A stretch of 64,000 nucleotides of DNA from Polynucleobacter sp. UK-FUSCHL-C3 (GTDB taxonomy: Bacteria > Pseudomonadota > Gammaproteobacteria > Burkholderiales > Burkholderiaceae). The stretch lies in assembly GCF_040409815.1 (NCBI RefSeq), contig NZ_CP099959.1, positions 930,001-994,000 of the forward strand, given 5' to 3'. Under the pieces are notes generated by a model. It did not search any database. It was not told the DNA's origin and saw only the letters and a program-made list of their open reading frames with translations. A program made the translations under genes and the position numbers. This document shows positions 1 through 7,238 of the stretch, in pieces. Position 1 is the first letter of the stretch, and every line of letters starts with the position of its first letter.

Positions 1-70
1 ATCCAGAGCAGTCTTTTTTACGAGGGACGGATCCGGTAATCGCAACAGAGATGATGGCTGGGGTGGTCAT
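1..70 (-). CDS. Beta-keto acid cleavage enzyme (BKACE family), N-terminal fragment cut by window edge
   Basis: Only the first 23 codons are inside the window. The ATG is at 68-70 on the minus strand and the peptide begins MTTPAIISVAITGSVPRKKD. This resembles the N-terminus of BKACE / 3-keto-5-aminohexanoate cleavage proteins, which open with a beta strand followed by A(V/I)TGS. Members are zinc enzymes that cleave beta-keto acids with acetyl-CoA. The gene follows the terminator behind the TctC receptor gene on the same strand. A complete BKACE-family gene lies at 10564-11433, so the genome has at least two. The assignment rests on about 20 residues, so the family is likely but the substrate is unknown. 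Confidence 0.6.
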   Translation of the reverse strand, partial: MTTPAIISVAITGSVPRKKDCSG

Positions 71-101
71 GGCGTATTTCTTGAATGGGTACGGGAAGCA
101 A

Positions 102-133
102 AACGGCCCACGCAGCTATCTTTGTGGGCCGTT
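102..133 (-). terminator. Rho-independent terminator after the TctC receptor gene
   Basis: A perfect 10-bp inverted repeat, AACGGCCCAC at 102-111 and GTGGGCCGTT at 124-133, has a 12-nt loop. Read on the minus strand it is followed by a short T-rich run (TTTTGCTT). It lies 18 bp past the stop of the TctC gene and before the start of the truncated BKACE gene, so it separates the two. Confidence 0.75.
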
Positions 134-151
134 CGTGCAGGTGTTACTCGA

Positions 152-1144
152 TTATTTTTTGAGATTTAGCTGGGTACCTAGTTTGCTATAAAGATCAAAT
201 TGCTCTTTGGCAAATTTCTCGGTATCTTGTGGTGAGCGAATCGCTGGGATTGCACCAACCGTATCGTTACCACGTAGCCAGTTTGGATCTTTTGCTACTT
301 CTTTGAGGACAGCTTGCCATTTCGTAACGACTTCAGCAGGAAGTCCGGGTGGGCCATAGAGTCCGCTCCATCCCATCACTTGCTCTAGATTACCAATGCC
401 CATCTCTTTTGCTGTAGGCACGTCTGGGAATTCTTTTAGGCGATTGGGTGTTGAAGTTACGAGTGCGCGCATCGCGCCACCCTTAATCTGACCAACCATG
501 GTGGTGAGGTTATTACAAATGAACTGTACTTGTCCGCCAAGTAATGCCGTGGTTGCTTCGCCACCTCCCTTATACGGAATCATCATCGCCGCGGTGGATG
601 GCAATCCTAATTGACTGAGGATGACTTCCACTGCTAAGTGTTGGGTTGTTCCAGGACCAGCGGTTGCATAGTTCAACTTACCAGGATTTGCACGAATGGC
701 ATCAATCAGATCCTTCATCGTTTTGTAAGGCGCATCGGGTTTCACGACACACACCACGGGATTGAAATCGAGTAGTGAAATGAATGTGAAATCATTCCAC
801 TTATACGGTGTGCTGCTATCGAGTGCTGGGGTGATTGCTTGTGAGCCACCGCGTGATACCAATAAGGTGTATCCGTCTGGGGCTGCAGTTCTAACGCGCT
901 GTGAGCCAATCGTACCTGAGGCACCAACGATGTTAGTAACAATGACCGACTGCCCGATGAGCTTACTTGCAACGACCGAGAGATTTCTGCCTGAGAAATC
1001 GCTATCGCCACCCACTGCATACGGTGCTACGAGGGTGATCGTTTTGTTGGGGTAACTTTGGGCAAATGCAGTTCCTGTGCCGAGGGCAGCTATTAATGCC
1101 CCTGTGATCACTGACTTAGCAATAAGGCGTTTACTTAAAAACAT
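152..1144 (-). CDS. Bug/TctC-family tripartite tricarboxylate transporter substrate-binding protein
   Basis: This 330-residue periplasmic receptor begins with a signal peptide (basic start, then a hydrophobic run ending GTAFAQ near residue 29). The mature part shows the Bug/TctC pattern: SYPNKTITLVAPYAVGG at its N-terminus, a VVTNIVGASGTIG segment, and a GGGEATTALLGGQVQ segment around residues 190-210. Bug proteins bind small carboxylates and often deliver them to TctAB permeases, but many are orphans, as here: no tctA or tctB is in the window. A strong ribosome site (GGAGGAG) lies 4 nt before the ATG. The 5' region contains two perfect palindromes (1167-1180 and 1230-1241). The dioxygenase gene upstream and BKACE gene downstream suggest a carboxylate catabolism neighbourhood. 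The ligand cannot be read from sequence. Confidence 0.9.
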   Translation of the reverse strand: MFLSKRLIAKSVITGALIAALGTGTAFAQSYPNKTITLVAPYAVGGDSDFSGRNLSVVASKLIGQSVIVTNIVGASGTIGSQRVRTAAPDGYTLLVSRGGSQAITPALDSSTPYKWNDFTFISLLDFNPVVCVVKPDAPYKTMKDLIDAIRANPGKLNYATAGPGTTQHLAVEVILSQLGLPSTAAMMIPYKGGGEATTALLGGQVQFICNNLTTMVGQIKGGAMRALVTSTPNRLKEFPDVPTAKEMGIGNLEQVMGWSGLYGPPGLPAEVVTKWQAVLKEVAKDPNWLRGNDTVGAIPAIRSPQDTEKFAKEQFDLYSKLGTQLNLKK

Positions 1145-1166
1145 GGGGTCTCCTCCACATTGGGAT

Positions 1167-1180
1167 GTTCTATATAGAAC
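1167..1180. promoter_or_regulatory. Perfect 14-bp palindrome in the TctC 5' region
   Basis: GTTCTATATAGAAC is its own reverse complement and lies 22 bp upstream of the TctC start codon. Its core TATATA could serve as a -10 element on the minus strand, with CTGGCT as a poor -35 match 17 bp further upstream. A palindrome overlapping a candidate promoter is a typical repressor operator. The regulator is not identifiable here. Confidence 0.45.
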
Positions 1181-1229
1181 TGACCATAGTACAAGCCAGT
1201 TGGGGGCAATCCAATAAGGGTATTAACTA

Positions 1230-1241
1230 GGTCAATTGACC
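1230..1241. promoter_or_regulatory. Perfect 12-bp palindrome between dioxygenase and TctC genes
   Basis: GGTCAATTGACC is a perfect palindrome about 50 bp upstream of the first one, measured from the TctC start. The half-site GGTCA is of the kind used by dimeric regulators, but no specific family can be named. It may be a second operator or an activator site. Confidence 0.35.
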
Positions 1242-1252
1242 ATAAAATCTTT

Positions 1253-1269
1253 AGGTCTTTTAAAGACCT
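1253..1269 (-). terminator. Possible weak terminator after the dioxygenase gene
   Basis: AGGTCTTT and AAAGACCT form an 8-bp inverted repeat with a single central base, so the RNA hairpin would have to open a larger loop. On the minus strand it is followed by AAGATTTTATGG, which is only modestly T-rich. It lies 8 bp past the dioxygenase stop. It could instead be a third operator for the TctC gene. Confidence 0.35.
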
Positions 1270-1277
1270 TGGATCTT

Positions 1278-2351
1278 CTAGACCGTTAGCTCTACCGATA
1301 GTTTGGTTCCTGGCACGATGATGCCGCCTCGATCTCCGGGGGTTACAGAGCCCCAGCGGGAGGCAAAGTAATCGGGCAGTGGTCGAGCGGTGGTGGGTGC
1401 AATCCACAGACGCAGCAGATGGCGGGCCCGTTCTGGTTCTGGCCAGTTAAAGAAATCATTCCTAGAGTGCAAGATCTGATGGTTGTGTAAGAACTGGATA
1501 TCACCCGGTTCAAAGGCCATCTGCAGAGGAAAGCCTGGTTCTTGCAAGATCGCATCGATCAGATCCATCACCTCGATTTGTTCTGTAGTGAGTCGTGGTG
1601 CATTGGGGAATCTACTTTGGGCTTCTTCTATATAGTGGCGCAGATACACGCACGATAGATGCCCTTGATACCAATTAAAGATGGGGATCTCAAACCATGG
1701 GTCTCTGCCCTCGGGTACTTCACCGCGACGATCCGTTGGGTACGGGGTGAACATTGCTGGGATCAGATCGGGGCGACGCTTAACCATTTCGTTATAGAGC
1801 GCCATCGAGCTAGCAATAAATGACTCCCCACCCTCTTTGGCTTTTTGTAAACAGAGTAAGCCAACGATGTCAGCTGAGTCGGTGTGGTAATCAAGCTTCT
1901 TATTGGTTTGGTAAAAACGAGCGCCTGCTTCGACTTTGGCGCCTTGATCACGAACATGCCCAAGGAGATGGCCTTTGCCATTACTACTGCGCAAGCTCCC
2001 CATGTGGCGTCCAATGCCCATATAGATGGTGGCTGCTTTCTCAATCGACCAGTTCTGAATTGGTAGGCCGCGCAGCATCACAAAGCCACGGCCTTGCATG
2101 AGCTCATGCAATACATCGGCGATAAATGGTTTTAGGGTCGCTACTGGGAAAGACTCGGTGGTGATGTTCTCTAGTGCAATGCCGGTTTTAGCAAAGTGAT
2201 CGGCAGCAGTTTCTAGTTCAGCAATTTGCGCGGGGGTCCAGTGCACGATCCAACTTGGGCTCTCTTGGATGTCTTTGCCCTGCCAAGCACAACTTCCTTT
2301 TATATACCCCGGAATACTTCCCACTGTGCTAATTGCTTGACCGGCTTGCAT
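1278..2351 (-). CDS. TauD/TfdA-family Fe(II)/2-oxoglutarate dioxygenase
   Basis: This is a cytosolic non-haem iron oxygenase of about 357 residues. Counting from the upstream ATG at 2357, the iron-binding H-x-D is HTD at residues 158-160 and the distal histidine is probably H297 in HNHQILHSR, with an arginine-rich segment after it (RARHLLRLW) for 2-oxoglutarate binding. These features fit the TauD/TfdA clan, which hydroxylates sulfonates, aryloxyacids, carnitine precursors and similar compounds. The substrate is unknown. Two ATGs are possible: AGGGAG lies 1 nt before the one at 2357 but 6 nt before the one at 2351, so I chose 2351. The neighbouring Bug receptor and BKACE fragment suggest carboxylate use. 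Confidence 0.85.
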   Translation of the reverse strand: MQAGQAISTVGSIPGYIKGSCAWQGKDIQESPSWIVHWTPAQIAELETAADHFAKTGIALENITTESFPVATLKPFIADVLHELMQGRGFVMLRGLPIQNWSIEKAATIYMGIGRHMGSLRSSNGKGHLLGHVRDQGAKVEAGARFYQTNKKLDYHTDSADIVGLLCLQKAKEGGESFIASSMALYNEMVKRRPDLIPAMFTPYPTDRRGEVPEGRDPWFEIPIFNWYQGHLSCVYLRHYIEEAQSRFPNAPRLTTEQIEVMDLIDAILQEPGFPLQMAFEPGDIQFLHNHQILHSRNDFFNWPEPERARHLLRLWIAPTTARPLPDYFASRWGSVTPGDRGGIIVPGTKLSVELTV

Positions 2352-2509
2352 GCTCATCTCCCTGATTCATTACTATGAGAACTAGTCTATTACAAAAAAT
2401 GGCTATTTTGAGGGCTAAATTGGGGTTTTGAGAACCAATAGTTTGCATATTGCTCTCTTTTATAACCAATTACTATAGATGAGTCTAGATGACTCGGGGT
2501 GACTACTAA

Positions 2510-2689
2510 TTAGTCTTTATTGTTGTCTTTGTTGACCTTACCCAGGATCGATTGCAAAAGTGGGTTCGTTTTAATGCCGTCTTTGCCCTTGCCGGTCTTC
2601 TTGGCAAGATCCGCCTTGGTGGCGTTTTTCATGCGGTGGGCAATGGTGAGCCCTTGGCGTTTGGCGAGGTCGGTTGATTTAAGGGTCAT
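2510..2689 (-). CDS. Small basic protein of unknown function (59 aa)
   Basis: This short frame runs from ATG at 2689 to TAA at 2510. It encodes a lysine-rich, soluble peptide beginning MTLKSTDLAKRQGLTIAHRM and ending QSILGKVNKDNNKD. Third codon positions are often G or C (GCC, GGC, ACC, AAG), as in neighbouring genes, which supports coding. No convincing ribosome site is visible. An overlapping plus-strand frame at 2520-2708 reads as a random hydrophobic sequence and was judged to be its shadow. I do not recognise a family. The TA-rich end carries a small inverted repeat (GACTA/TAGTC) across the stop codon. Confidence 0.5.
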   Translation of the reverse strand: MTLKSTDLAKRQGLTIAHRMKNATKADLAKKTGKGKDGIKTNPLLQSILGKVNKDNNKD

Positions 2690-2731
2690 GATGGGTGGTG
2701 CAGTGTGACTACACCACCATTATCGTTCATA

Positions 2732-2881
2732 TCACTTCATTAATCCAACGAAGGATCCAAAGTAGTAACCAAATGATCCGGTTAGCAGAATGAACACCAT
2801 GATTAAGACCAGAAAGAGTGCTCCGAACTCAAAGCGTATGAATTTTGAGCGTAGATGAACAAGCTCTACGACGAGTAGCAT
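2732..2881 (-). CDS. Small single-pass membrane protein (49 aa)
   Basis: The ATG at 2881 is preceded by AAAGGA at good spacing. The 49-residue product has a short amphipathic N-terminus, a basic stretch (LRSKFIRFEFG), then one strongly hydrophobic helix (ALFLVLIMVFILL) and a glycine/aromatic tail ending GLMK. It is probably an inner-membrane microprotein. It starts 17 bp after the stop of the 80-residue coiled-coil gene at 2899-3141, so the two probably form an operon. No family is recognised. Confidence 0.6.
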   Translation of the reverse strand: MLLVVELVHLRSKFIRFEFGALFLVLIMVFILLTGSFGYYFGSFVGLMK

Positions 2882-2898
2882 TTTATTTCCTTTAGAGG

Positions 2899-3141
2899 TT
2901 AGTGATTGGTCTTATTGCTATCGAATGGACTGTCTAATTGTTCTAGTCTAGCTTCTTCGATCAATTTATCTCTATAGATACGGAGTAAATCTTCTAGGCG
3001 ATCGTTGTCTTGACGTATCCACTGAGTATGCTCAACAACACGAAGATAGAACTCGTGTTTATTAATCTCTTGCGAAAGTCTTCTATGCTCTTCATCCAAC
3101 ATCATATCTACTTCCAACATCACCTCTTCGTTTGTCAACAT
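2899..3141 (-). CDS. Small charged coiled-coil protein of unknown function (80 aa)
   Basis: A very good ribosome site (AAGGAG) lies 4 nt before the ATG. The product is acidic, largely helical and rich in E, R and L, for example EEHRRLSQEINKHEFYLR and RLEDLLRIYRDKLIEEAR. It has no signal peptide or membrane helix. Helix periodicity suggests a coiled coil. It is probably co-transcribed with the 49-residue membrane protein just downstream, so the pair may act together, for example as a soluble partner and its membrane anchor. That link is inference from spacing only. Confidence 0.65.
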   Translation of the reverse strand: MLTNEEVMLEVDMMLDEEHRRLSQEINKHEFYLRVVEHTQWIRQDNDRLEDLLRIYRDKLIEEARLEQLDSPFDSNKTNH

Positions 3142-3193
3142 ACATCTCCTTTTTAAATCTGATTTGAGGAGTTTTAGATTAACGATTTAGTTT

Positions 3194-3243
3194 TTGATTG
3201 GGAATCAATAAGGGAGGATTTTGCTGTAGGGATCTTCCTACAG
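3194..3243. promoter_or_regulatory. Two inverted repeats in the divergent region before the catalase-like gene
   Basis: TTGATT-GGG-AATCAA (3194-3208) and CTGTAGG-GATCTT-CCTACAG (3224-3243) are both perfect. They lie in the 276-bp space between the minus-strand coiled-coil gene and the plus-strand catalase-family gene. Neither is followed by a T-run on either strand, so they look more like operators than terminators. The rest of this space shows nothing else I can support. Confidence 0.4.
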
Positions 3244-3417
3244 GATTCTATTGCTGTGTTCTATCAATATGTGGTTTTGGTCTTCTGACTAAATGGTGAT
3301 GTGAAATTAGTGAAATAAGCCAGCAATCTAATGCAGTGCAATAATTTTGGACACCTGATTTATTTCCTAGACAGTAGTACGATTTGGATTGCCACTAAAT
3401 TCAATAGGGTTATCTTT

Positions 3418-4434
3418 ATGAAAACAATAACGTATTGCCTCGCATCTTCCTTGGCAGTTTCCTTAGGACTGGTCAGTTTGACCCCCACACTCGTTCACGC
3501 CAATCCCGACCCTAATACCATGGTCAATCAGTTTGAGGCGACCGGTGGAAAGTTTGAGGGCTTTCGTCGCTCGGGTGCAAAGGGTATTTGTGCCACTGGC
3601 GAGTTTATTGGCAGTGCTGAAGGTCGCAAGATCTCTACTGCTTCGGCGTTTAGTGGCAAACCAATTCCGGTGGTTGTGCGTTTTTCAGTGGGCGGTGCTA
3701 ATCCCAAGGCTGCGGATAACACGAAGACTCAACGTAATTTAGCGTTGCAATTTAATCTTCCCAAAAATGAAGTCTGGCAAATGGGGAATATTTCTGCACC
3801 GGTATTCGGTTCTGCAACACCCGATCAACTCATGGGTCGCTTGCAATCCACCCAGCCTGACCCAACTACGAAGGTTGCTGACCCAGTCAAAGTGAAGGCC
3901 TTTGCCGATGCCAATCCTGAGGTATTGATTCAGGGTAGATACTTTGCCTCCCAGCCAGTCCCGGCTAGTTATGCTGCCACCAATTATTGGGGAGTCCATG
4001 GCTTTGGCCTCTCCAATGCCAAAAAAGAGAAGGTTTGGGGTAAATGGATTTTTGAACCGGTTGGGGGCGTACAAACCTTGACCGATGAGGAAGCCAAAGC
4101 AAAAGGGCCTAACTTCTTATTTGACGATTTACGCCAACGGGTCGCAGCGGGCAATGCAGCGTTTAACTTTAATCTGGAAGTTGCTCAAGCAGGCGATACG
4201 CTCACCAACGCAACCGTTCCCCTTCCTGAAGGACGCAAGAAGATTACCTTGGGTGTTCTCAAAATTGTGGCGGTCGCCCCTGATGGCAGCGGTCCATGCT
4301 TAAACATTACCTTTGACCCCAATATCATGCCTGTCGGAGTAGAAGGCGCCGCAGATCCGATGTTGCGTGCTAGAACAGCTCCCTATGCCATTTCTTTGGG
4401 GCGCCGCATTGTTGAGGGCTCGAAGCAACAATAA
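3418..4434 (+). CDS. Secreted catalase-family peroxidase (SrpA-like), distal histidine apparently replaced
   Basis: I take the ATG at 3418, which gives 338 residues with a clear signal peptide (MKTITYCLASSL to VHA, about residue 28). Starting further upstream would bury that signal. The body matches the short catalase-related haem peroxidases: PVVVRFSVGGANP, ALQFNLP, NISAPVF, and the C-terminal R-x(5)-Y-x(5)-R region RARTAPYAISLGRR, whose Y323 would be the proximal haem ligand. At the distal site, where related proteins carry an HAKG-like motif, this one has RRSGAKG, so Gly53 sits where the catalytic histidine is expected. It would work in the periplasm on peroxides or another haem reaction. 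A small periplasmic protein gene follows. Confidence 0.85.
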   Translation: MKTITYCLASSLAVSLGLVSLTPTLVHANPDPNTMVNQFEATGGKFEGFRRSGAKGICATGEFIGSAEGRKISTASAFSGKPIPVVVRFSVGGANPKAADNTKTQRNLALQFNLPKNEVWQMGNISAPVFGSATPDQLMGRLQSTQPDPTTKVADPVKVKAFADANPEVLIQGRYFASQPVPASYAATNYWGVHGFGLSNAKKEKVWGKWIFEPVGGVQTLTDEEAKAKGPNFLFDDLRQRVAAGNAAFNFNLEVAQAGDTLTNATVPLPEGRKKITLGVLKIVAVAPDGSGPCLNITFDPNIMPVGVEGAADPMLRARTAPYAISLGRRIVEGSKQQ

Positions 4435-4493
4435 TCTTGGTTTTAGATTACTATTTGTTTGGATTTAATTTAATTACGTCTTTGGAGATTCAT

Positions 4494-4733
4494 ATGAAAA
4501 AAGTATTACTAGCAACATCCCTCATGTGTCTATCGAGTTTTGCCTTGGCGCACGGCTGCCCAGGTGAGATGAAAAAGATTGATGCAGCGATGCCAACGGC
4601 TAAGTTAAGCTCTGCCGATATGAGCAAGGTCCAGAGTTTGCGCGCTAAGGGTGAAGAACAGCACAAAGCGGGTCAGCATACCGAATCCATGGCAAGCCTT
4701 GGTGAAGCCAAAAAGGTAATGGGCATTCAATAA
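4494..4733 (+). CDS. Small periplasmic protein of unknown function (79 aa)
   Basis: The ATG at 4494 has GGAG 6 nt upstream and gives a clean signal peptide (MKKVLLATSLMCLSSFALA). The mature protein is about 60 residues, begins HGCPGEMKKIDAAM, and is alanine- and lysine-rich and helical. A single cysteine follows the cleavage site by three residues. I recall similar unnamed exported proteins in Burkholderiales, but no function. It lies 59 bp after the catalase-like gene and ahead of a strong terminator, so the two are probably one transcript. Confidence 0.7.
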   Translation: MKKVLLATSLMCLSSFALAHGCPGEMKKIDAAMPTAKLSSADMSKVQSLRAKGEEQHKAGQHTESMASLGEAKKVMGIQ

Positions 4734-4757
4734 GTTTTTCTATTGATGTACCTTAGT

Positions 4758-4785
4758 AAGGGTCCATAGCGGACCCTTTTTTATT
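4758..4785 (+). terminator. Rho-independent terminator
   Basis: AAGGGTCC (4758-4765) pairs with GGACCCTT (4771-4778) across the loop ATAGC, followed by a T-rich run. It ends the catalase-like/periplasmic-protein transcript. Confidence 0.85.
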
Positions 4786-4794
4786 TGGGAGAAC

Positions 4795-4830
4795 GATGCG
4801 CTGTGGGATGCGTTGTGGGATGCGCTGTGA
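4795..4830. repeat. Three tandem copies of a 12-bp unit
   Basis: GATGCGCTGTGG, GATGCGTTGTGG and GATGCGCTGTGA follow one another without gaps, each differing from the first by at most one base. They lie between the terminator and the convergent psiE-like gene. This may be a slippage-prone minisatellite; no function is evident. Confidence 0.8.
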
Positions 4831-4842
4831 TGACCGAGCCCT

Positions 4843-5232
4843 CTAAAGATTGGGTTCGTTGGTATCGCGTTTTAATTTAATTAAGTTCCAACGAATCACC
4901 AAAGCAGCCAAGCCTAATAAGAGCACTGCCCCACTCTCATAGATCAGATCCACGCTATTGACACCCTTACCTTGCAAGATAATCAAGCGGCACAGCGCTG
5001 TAATAGCAATAAAGATTGGAATCGTGATTGGTATTTTGCGGTACTTATAAAAACCGGCCACCATTCCTAAGACCTCGGCATAGATGAACATGAGCAGCAA
5101 ATCGGTTAAGGCAACATCACCGGTTTGCACAACTTTCCACATTTCAATACCCACGGCATAAATCGTAAAGAGGGCAATGAGTACTAGGATTGTTTTTTCT
5201 GCAGCGGTAATGTAGCGATAAATATCAGGCAT
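4843..5232 (-). CDS. PsiE-family membrane protein
   Basis: This 129-residue protein has four hydrophobic segments (roughly residues 14-32, 42-62, 67-87 and 98-116) with short loops. The pattern EKTILVLIALFTIYAVG, then LTDLLLMFIYAEVLGM and a KIPITIPIFIAITALCR segment matches the phosphate-starvation-inducible PsiE family. In E. coli psiE answers to phosphate and carbon limitation; its biochemical role is unknown. No Pho box could be confirmed by eye. It stands alone between a convergent terminator and the sugar dehydrogenase operon. The 110-bp space upstream shows no clear promoter. Confidence 0.85.
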   Translation of the reverse strand: MPDIYRYITAAEKTILVLIALFTIYAVGIEMWKVVQTGDVALTDLLLMFIYAEVLGMVAGFYKYRKIPITIPIFIAITALCRLIILQGKGVNSVDLIYESGAVLLLGLAALVIRWNLIKLKRDTNEPNL

Positions 5233-5342
5233 CGTGCTTTCCTTGGATCGGCGGTTTACTCAAGATTAATGGAGTCTACTGCAATTTGGCACAGCACTTC
5301 CATGAAGTCAAATCGGCCCAATCAGGTCCGTTTAGATACTTG

Positions 5343-6476
5343 CTATTTACTGGGTTCGAGTCGATATAAACCGCCTGCGCGCTCGTCGGTCAAGAGGTAG
5401 ATGTATTGATCAGGACCAACCCGCACGTCTCTAATCCGTCCAATGCTTCCTTGGAGTAAGCGTTCTTCATGGACCACTTTGTCTCCTTGTAGTTCTAGGC
5501 GTAACAAGGTCTCTGCGCGTAAGGCTCCAATGAATAGATGATTGTTCCAGTTGGCAAATGCATTCCCCTTGTAAAAGGCCATCCCAGAAGGAGCAATTGA
5601 GGGAACCCAGACATACAAAGGTTGTTCAAGACCCGCCTTTACCGTTCCTTCCCCAATCTTTGTACCAAAGCCGTAATTAACGCCGTAGGTAATAATCGGC
5701 CAGCCATAGTTACGAGCGGGTTTAATGATGTTGATCTCATCGCCCCCTTGCGGTCCATGTTCATGTGTCCAGACCTCTCCTGTTTTAGGATGGATTGCCA
5801 CACCTTGTACATTACGATTACCTAAAGTAAATTTCTCGGGCTTAGCCCCTGCCCTATTTACAAATGGATTGTCTTTGGGAACTTTGCCGTCATCGTGCAA
5901 ACGAATAATCGAGCCAGCGTGATCATCTAATTGTTGTGCTCGCGCCATCTCACCACGATCACCCAAGGTGAGATAGACATAGCCTCCCTCATCAAAGACG
6001 ATGCGCCCACCAAAATGGTGATTCGAACGAGTCTTTGGCTCCATGCTAAAGAGCACCTGTACGTTGGTCATTTGATCACCGAGGAGTTTGCCGCGTGCCA
6101 ATGCGGTACCCCAACCCCCTGAGCCAGGTGCGCTGTATGCAAAATAGATCCAACCATTTTTAGAGTACTGCGGGTGTAAGACCACATCAAACAATCCGCC
6201 TTGGCCGCTTGCAATAATGTCTGGTAATCCGCTAACGGGCTTGGGATCGAGCGTGAAATCTTTTTGCACGATCCGAAGACGCCCTGCACGTTCGGTAATG
6301 AGTAGTCGCCCATCGGGTAAGAAAGCCACTGACCACGGGTATTGCAAACCTTGAGTGAGTGGCACGACCCGAAAGGACTGTTTCTCCGATTGGATGGTTT
6401 GCGCAACGACCGTACTGAGATGAAAAACGCCCAGCACCATCATGAGACACAGGGTGAGTATTCTCATGCGTAGCAT
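5343..6476 (-). CDS. Periplasmic PQQ-dependent sugar dehydrogenase (YliI/Asd-like)
   Basis: This 377-residue protein has a signal peptide (MLRMRILTLCLMMVLG to VVAQ) and the six-bladed propeller motifs of soluble aldose dehydrogenases: PWSVAFLPDGRLLITERAGR, GGLFDVVLHPQY, NHHFGGRIVFDEGG, GNRNVQGVAIHP and THEHGPQGGDEIN. The last contains residues typical of the PQQ/calcium site. It would oxidise aldoses in the periplasm. It starts 4 bp after the stop of the esterase gene, so the two are one operon. No pqq biosynthesis genes are in the window, so PQQ comes from elsewhere in the genome or from outside. Confidence 0.88.
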   Translation of the reverse strand: MLRMRILTLCLMMVLGVFHLSTVVAQTIQSEKQSFRVVPLTQGLQYPWSVAFLPDGRLLITERAGRLRIVQKDFTLDPKPVSGLPDIIASGQGGLFDVVLHPQYSKNGWIYFAYSAPGSGGWGTALARGKLLGDQMTNVQVLFSMEPKTRSNHHFGGRIVFDEGGYVYLTLGDRGEMARAQQLDDHAGSIIRLHDDGKVPKDNPFVNRAGAKPEKFTLGNRNVQGVAIHPKTGEVWTHEHGPQGGDEINIIKPARNYGWPIITYGVNYGFGTKIGEGTVKAGLEQPLYVWVPSIAPSGMAFYKGNAFANWNNHLFIGALRAETLLRLELQGDKVVHEERLLQGSIGRIRDVRVGPDQYIYLLTDERAGGLYRLEPSK

Positions 6477-6480
6477 GGCC

Positions 6481-7149
6481 TTAGGTAGCTAATACCCGAC
6501 GCAGAAAATTTCCGATATCCACAATCTCATGGGGATGTACCGAATGCTCCATGGCATAGGTCTGCCACTGCACCGCATAGCCATTGGCTTCGAGTACGTC
6601 TTTAGAGTACTCACTGCGATCTAGCGTAATCACACTATCCCACTCACCATGCGCCATGAAGATGGGGGTCTGTTGATTTGCGGGGTTGCGGTTTTTAACA
6701 AAGGAGTCTCTAAGGGGCAAGTAACCGGATAAGGCCATGATGCCACCCAAGGCTTGCGGGTAGCGCAGCCCTGTGTGCAAGACCATCGCACAGCCTTGTG
6801 AAAATCCAGCCAAGATTATTTTGTTGGGGGCAATGCCATGACTGCATTCGTGTTCAATGAGGGCTTGGATAGCCTTAGCCGAACGCTCAATACCAGACTC
6901 ATCCTCGCGATCGTTTGGACTTCTGCCAATAATGTCATACCAGGCGGGCATCACATAACCACCGTTCACGGTCACAGGCATGCTAGGAGCGCTAGGGAAG
7001 ATAAAGCGGATACCCGGACATGCCGAGAGATCGAGTTGGGGCAAGATGGAGGCAAAGTCGTTGCCATCAGCGCCAAGCCCATGAAGCCAAATTACGGCTG
7101 CGGTGGGATGCTCAGCGGTCTCAATTTCAATACAAGGTAGTCGTTCCAT
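6481..7149 (-). CDS. Alpha/beta hydrolase, phospholipase/carboxylesterase family
   Basis: This serine hydrolase of about 222 residues has AVIWLHGLGADGNDF near the N-terminus (oxyanion-hole loop), the nucleophile elbow GFSQG (Ser117 from the chosen ATG), and the likely Asp171 (HGEWDSV) and His202 (EHSVHPHE) of the catalytic triad. This is the YpfH/acyl-protein-thioesterase-like family acting on short-chain carboxylic esters. The frame can also start at a TTG 15 bp upstream (7164). Neither start has a good ribosome site, and I prefer ATG. It is the first gene of the operon with the PQQ dehydrogenase. Confidence 0.88.
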   Translation of the reverse strand: MERLPCIEIETAEHPTAAVIWLHGLGADGNDFASILPQLDLSACPGIRFIFPSAPSMPVTVNGGYVMPAWYDIIGRSPNDREDESGIERSAKAIQALIEHECSHGIAPNKIILAGFSQGCAMVLHTGLRYPQALGGIMALSGYLPLRDSFVKNRNPANQQTPIFMAHGEWDSVITLDRSEYSKDVLEANGYAVQWQTYAMEHSVHPHEIVDIGNFLRRVLAT

Positions 7150-7238
7150 TTGGTGGGCGCTCAAAGTGATATGTAAATAATGCTTAGTTGCTAATGCGAG
7201 TATTCTTATTCATTCTCTTTTAAATCCTAAGGAACAAA

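Noticed and set aside
2520..2708. 62-residue plus-strand reading frame
   Set aside because: It lies opposite the 59-residue minus-strand gene and reads as an arbitrary hydrophobic sequence with no ribosome site.
3331..3417. Longer start of the catalase-like gene
   Set aside because: It would put 29 residues before a clear signal peptide; the ATG at 3418 is better.
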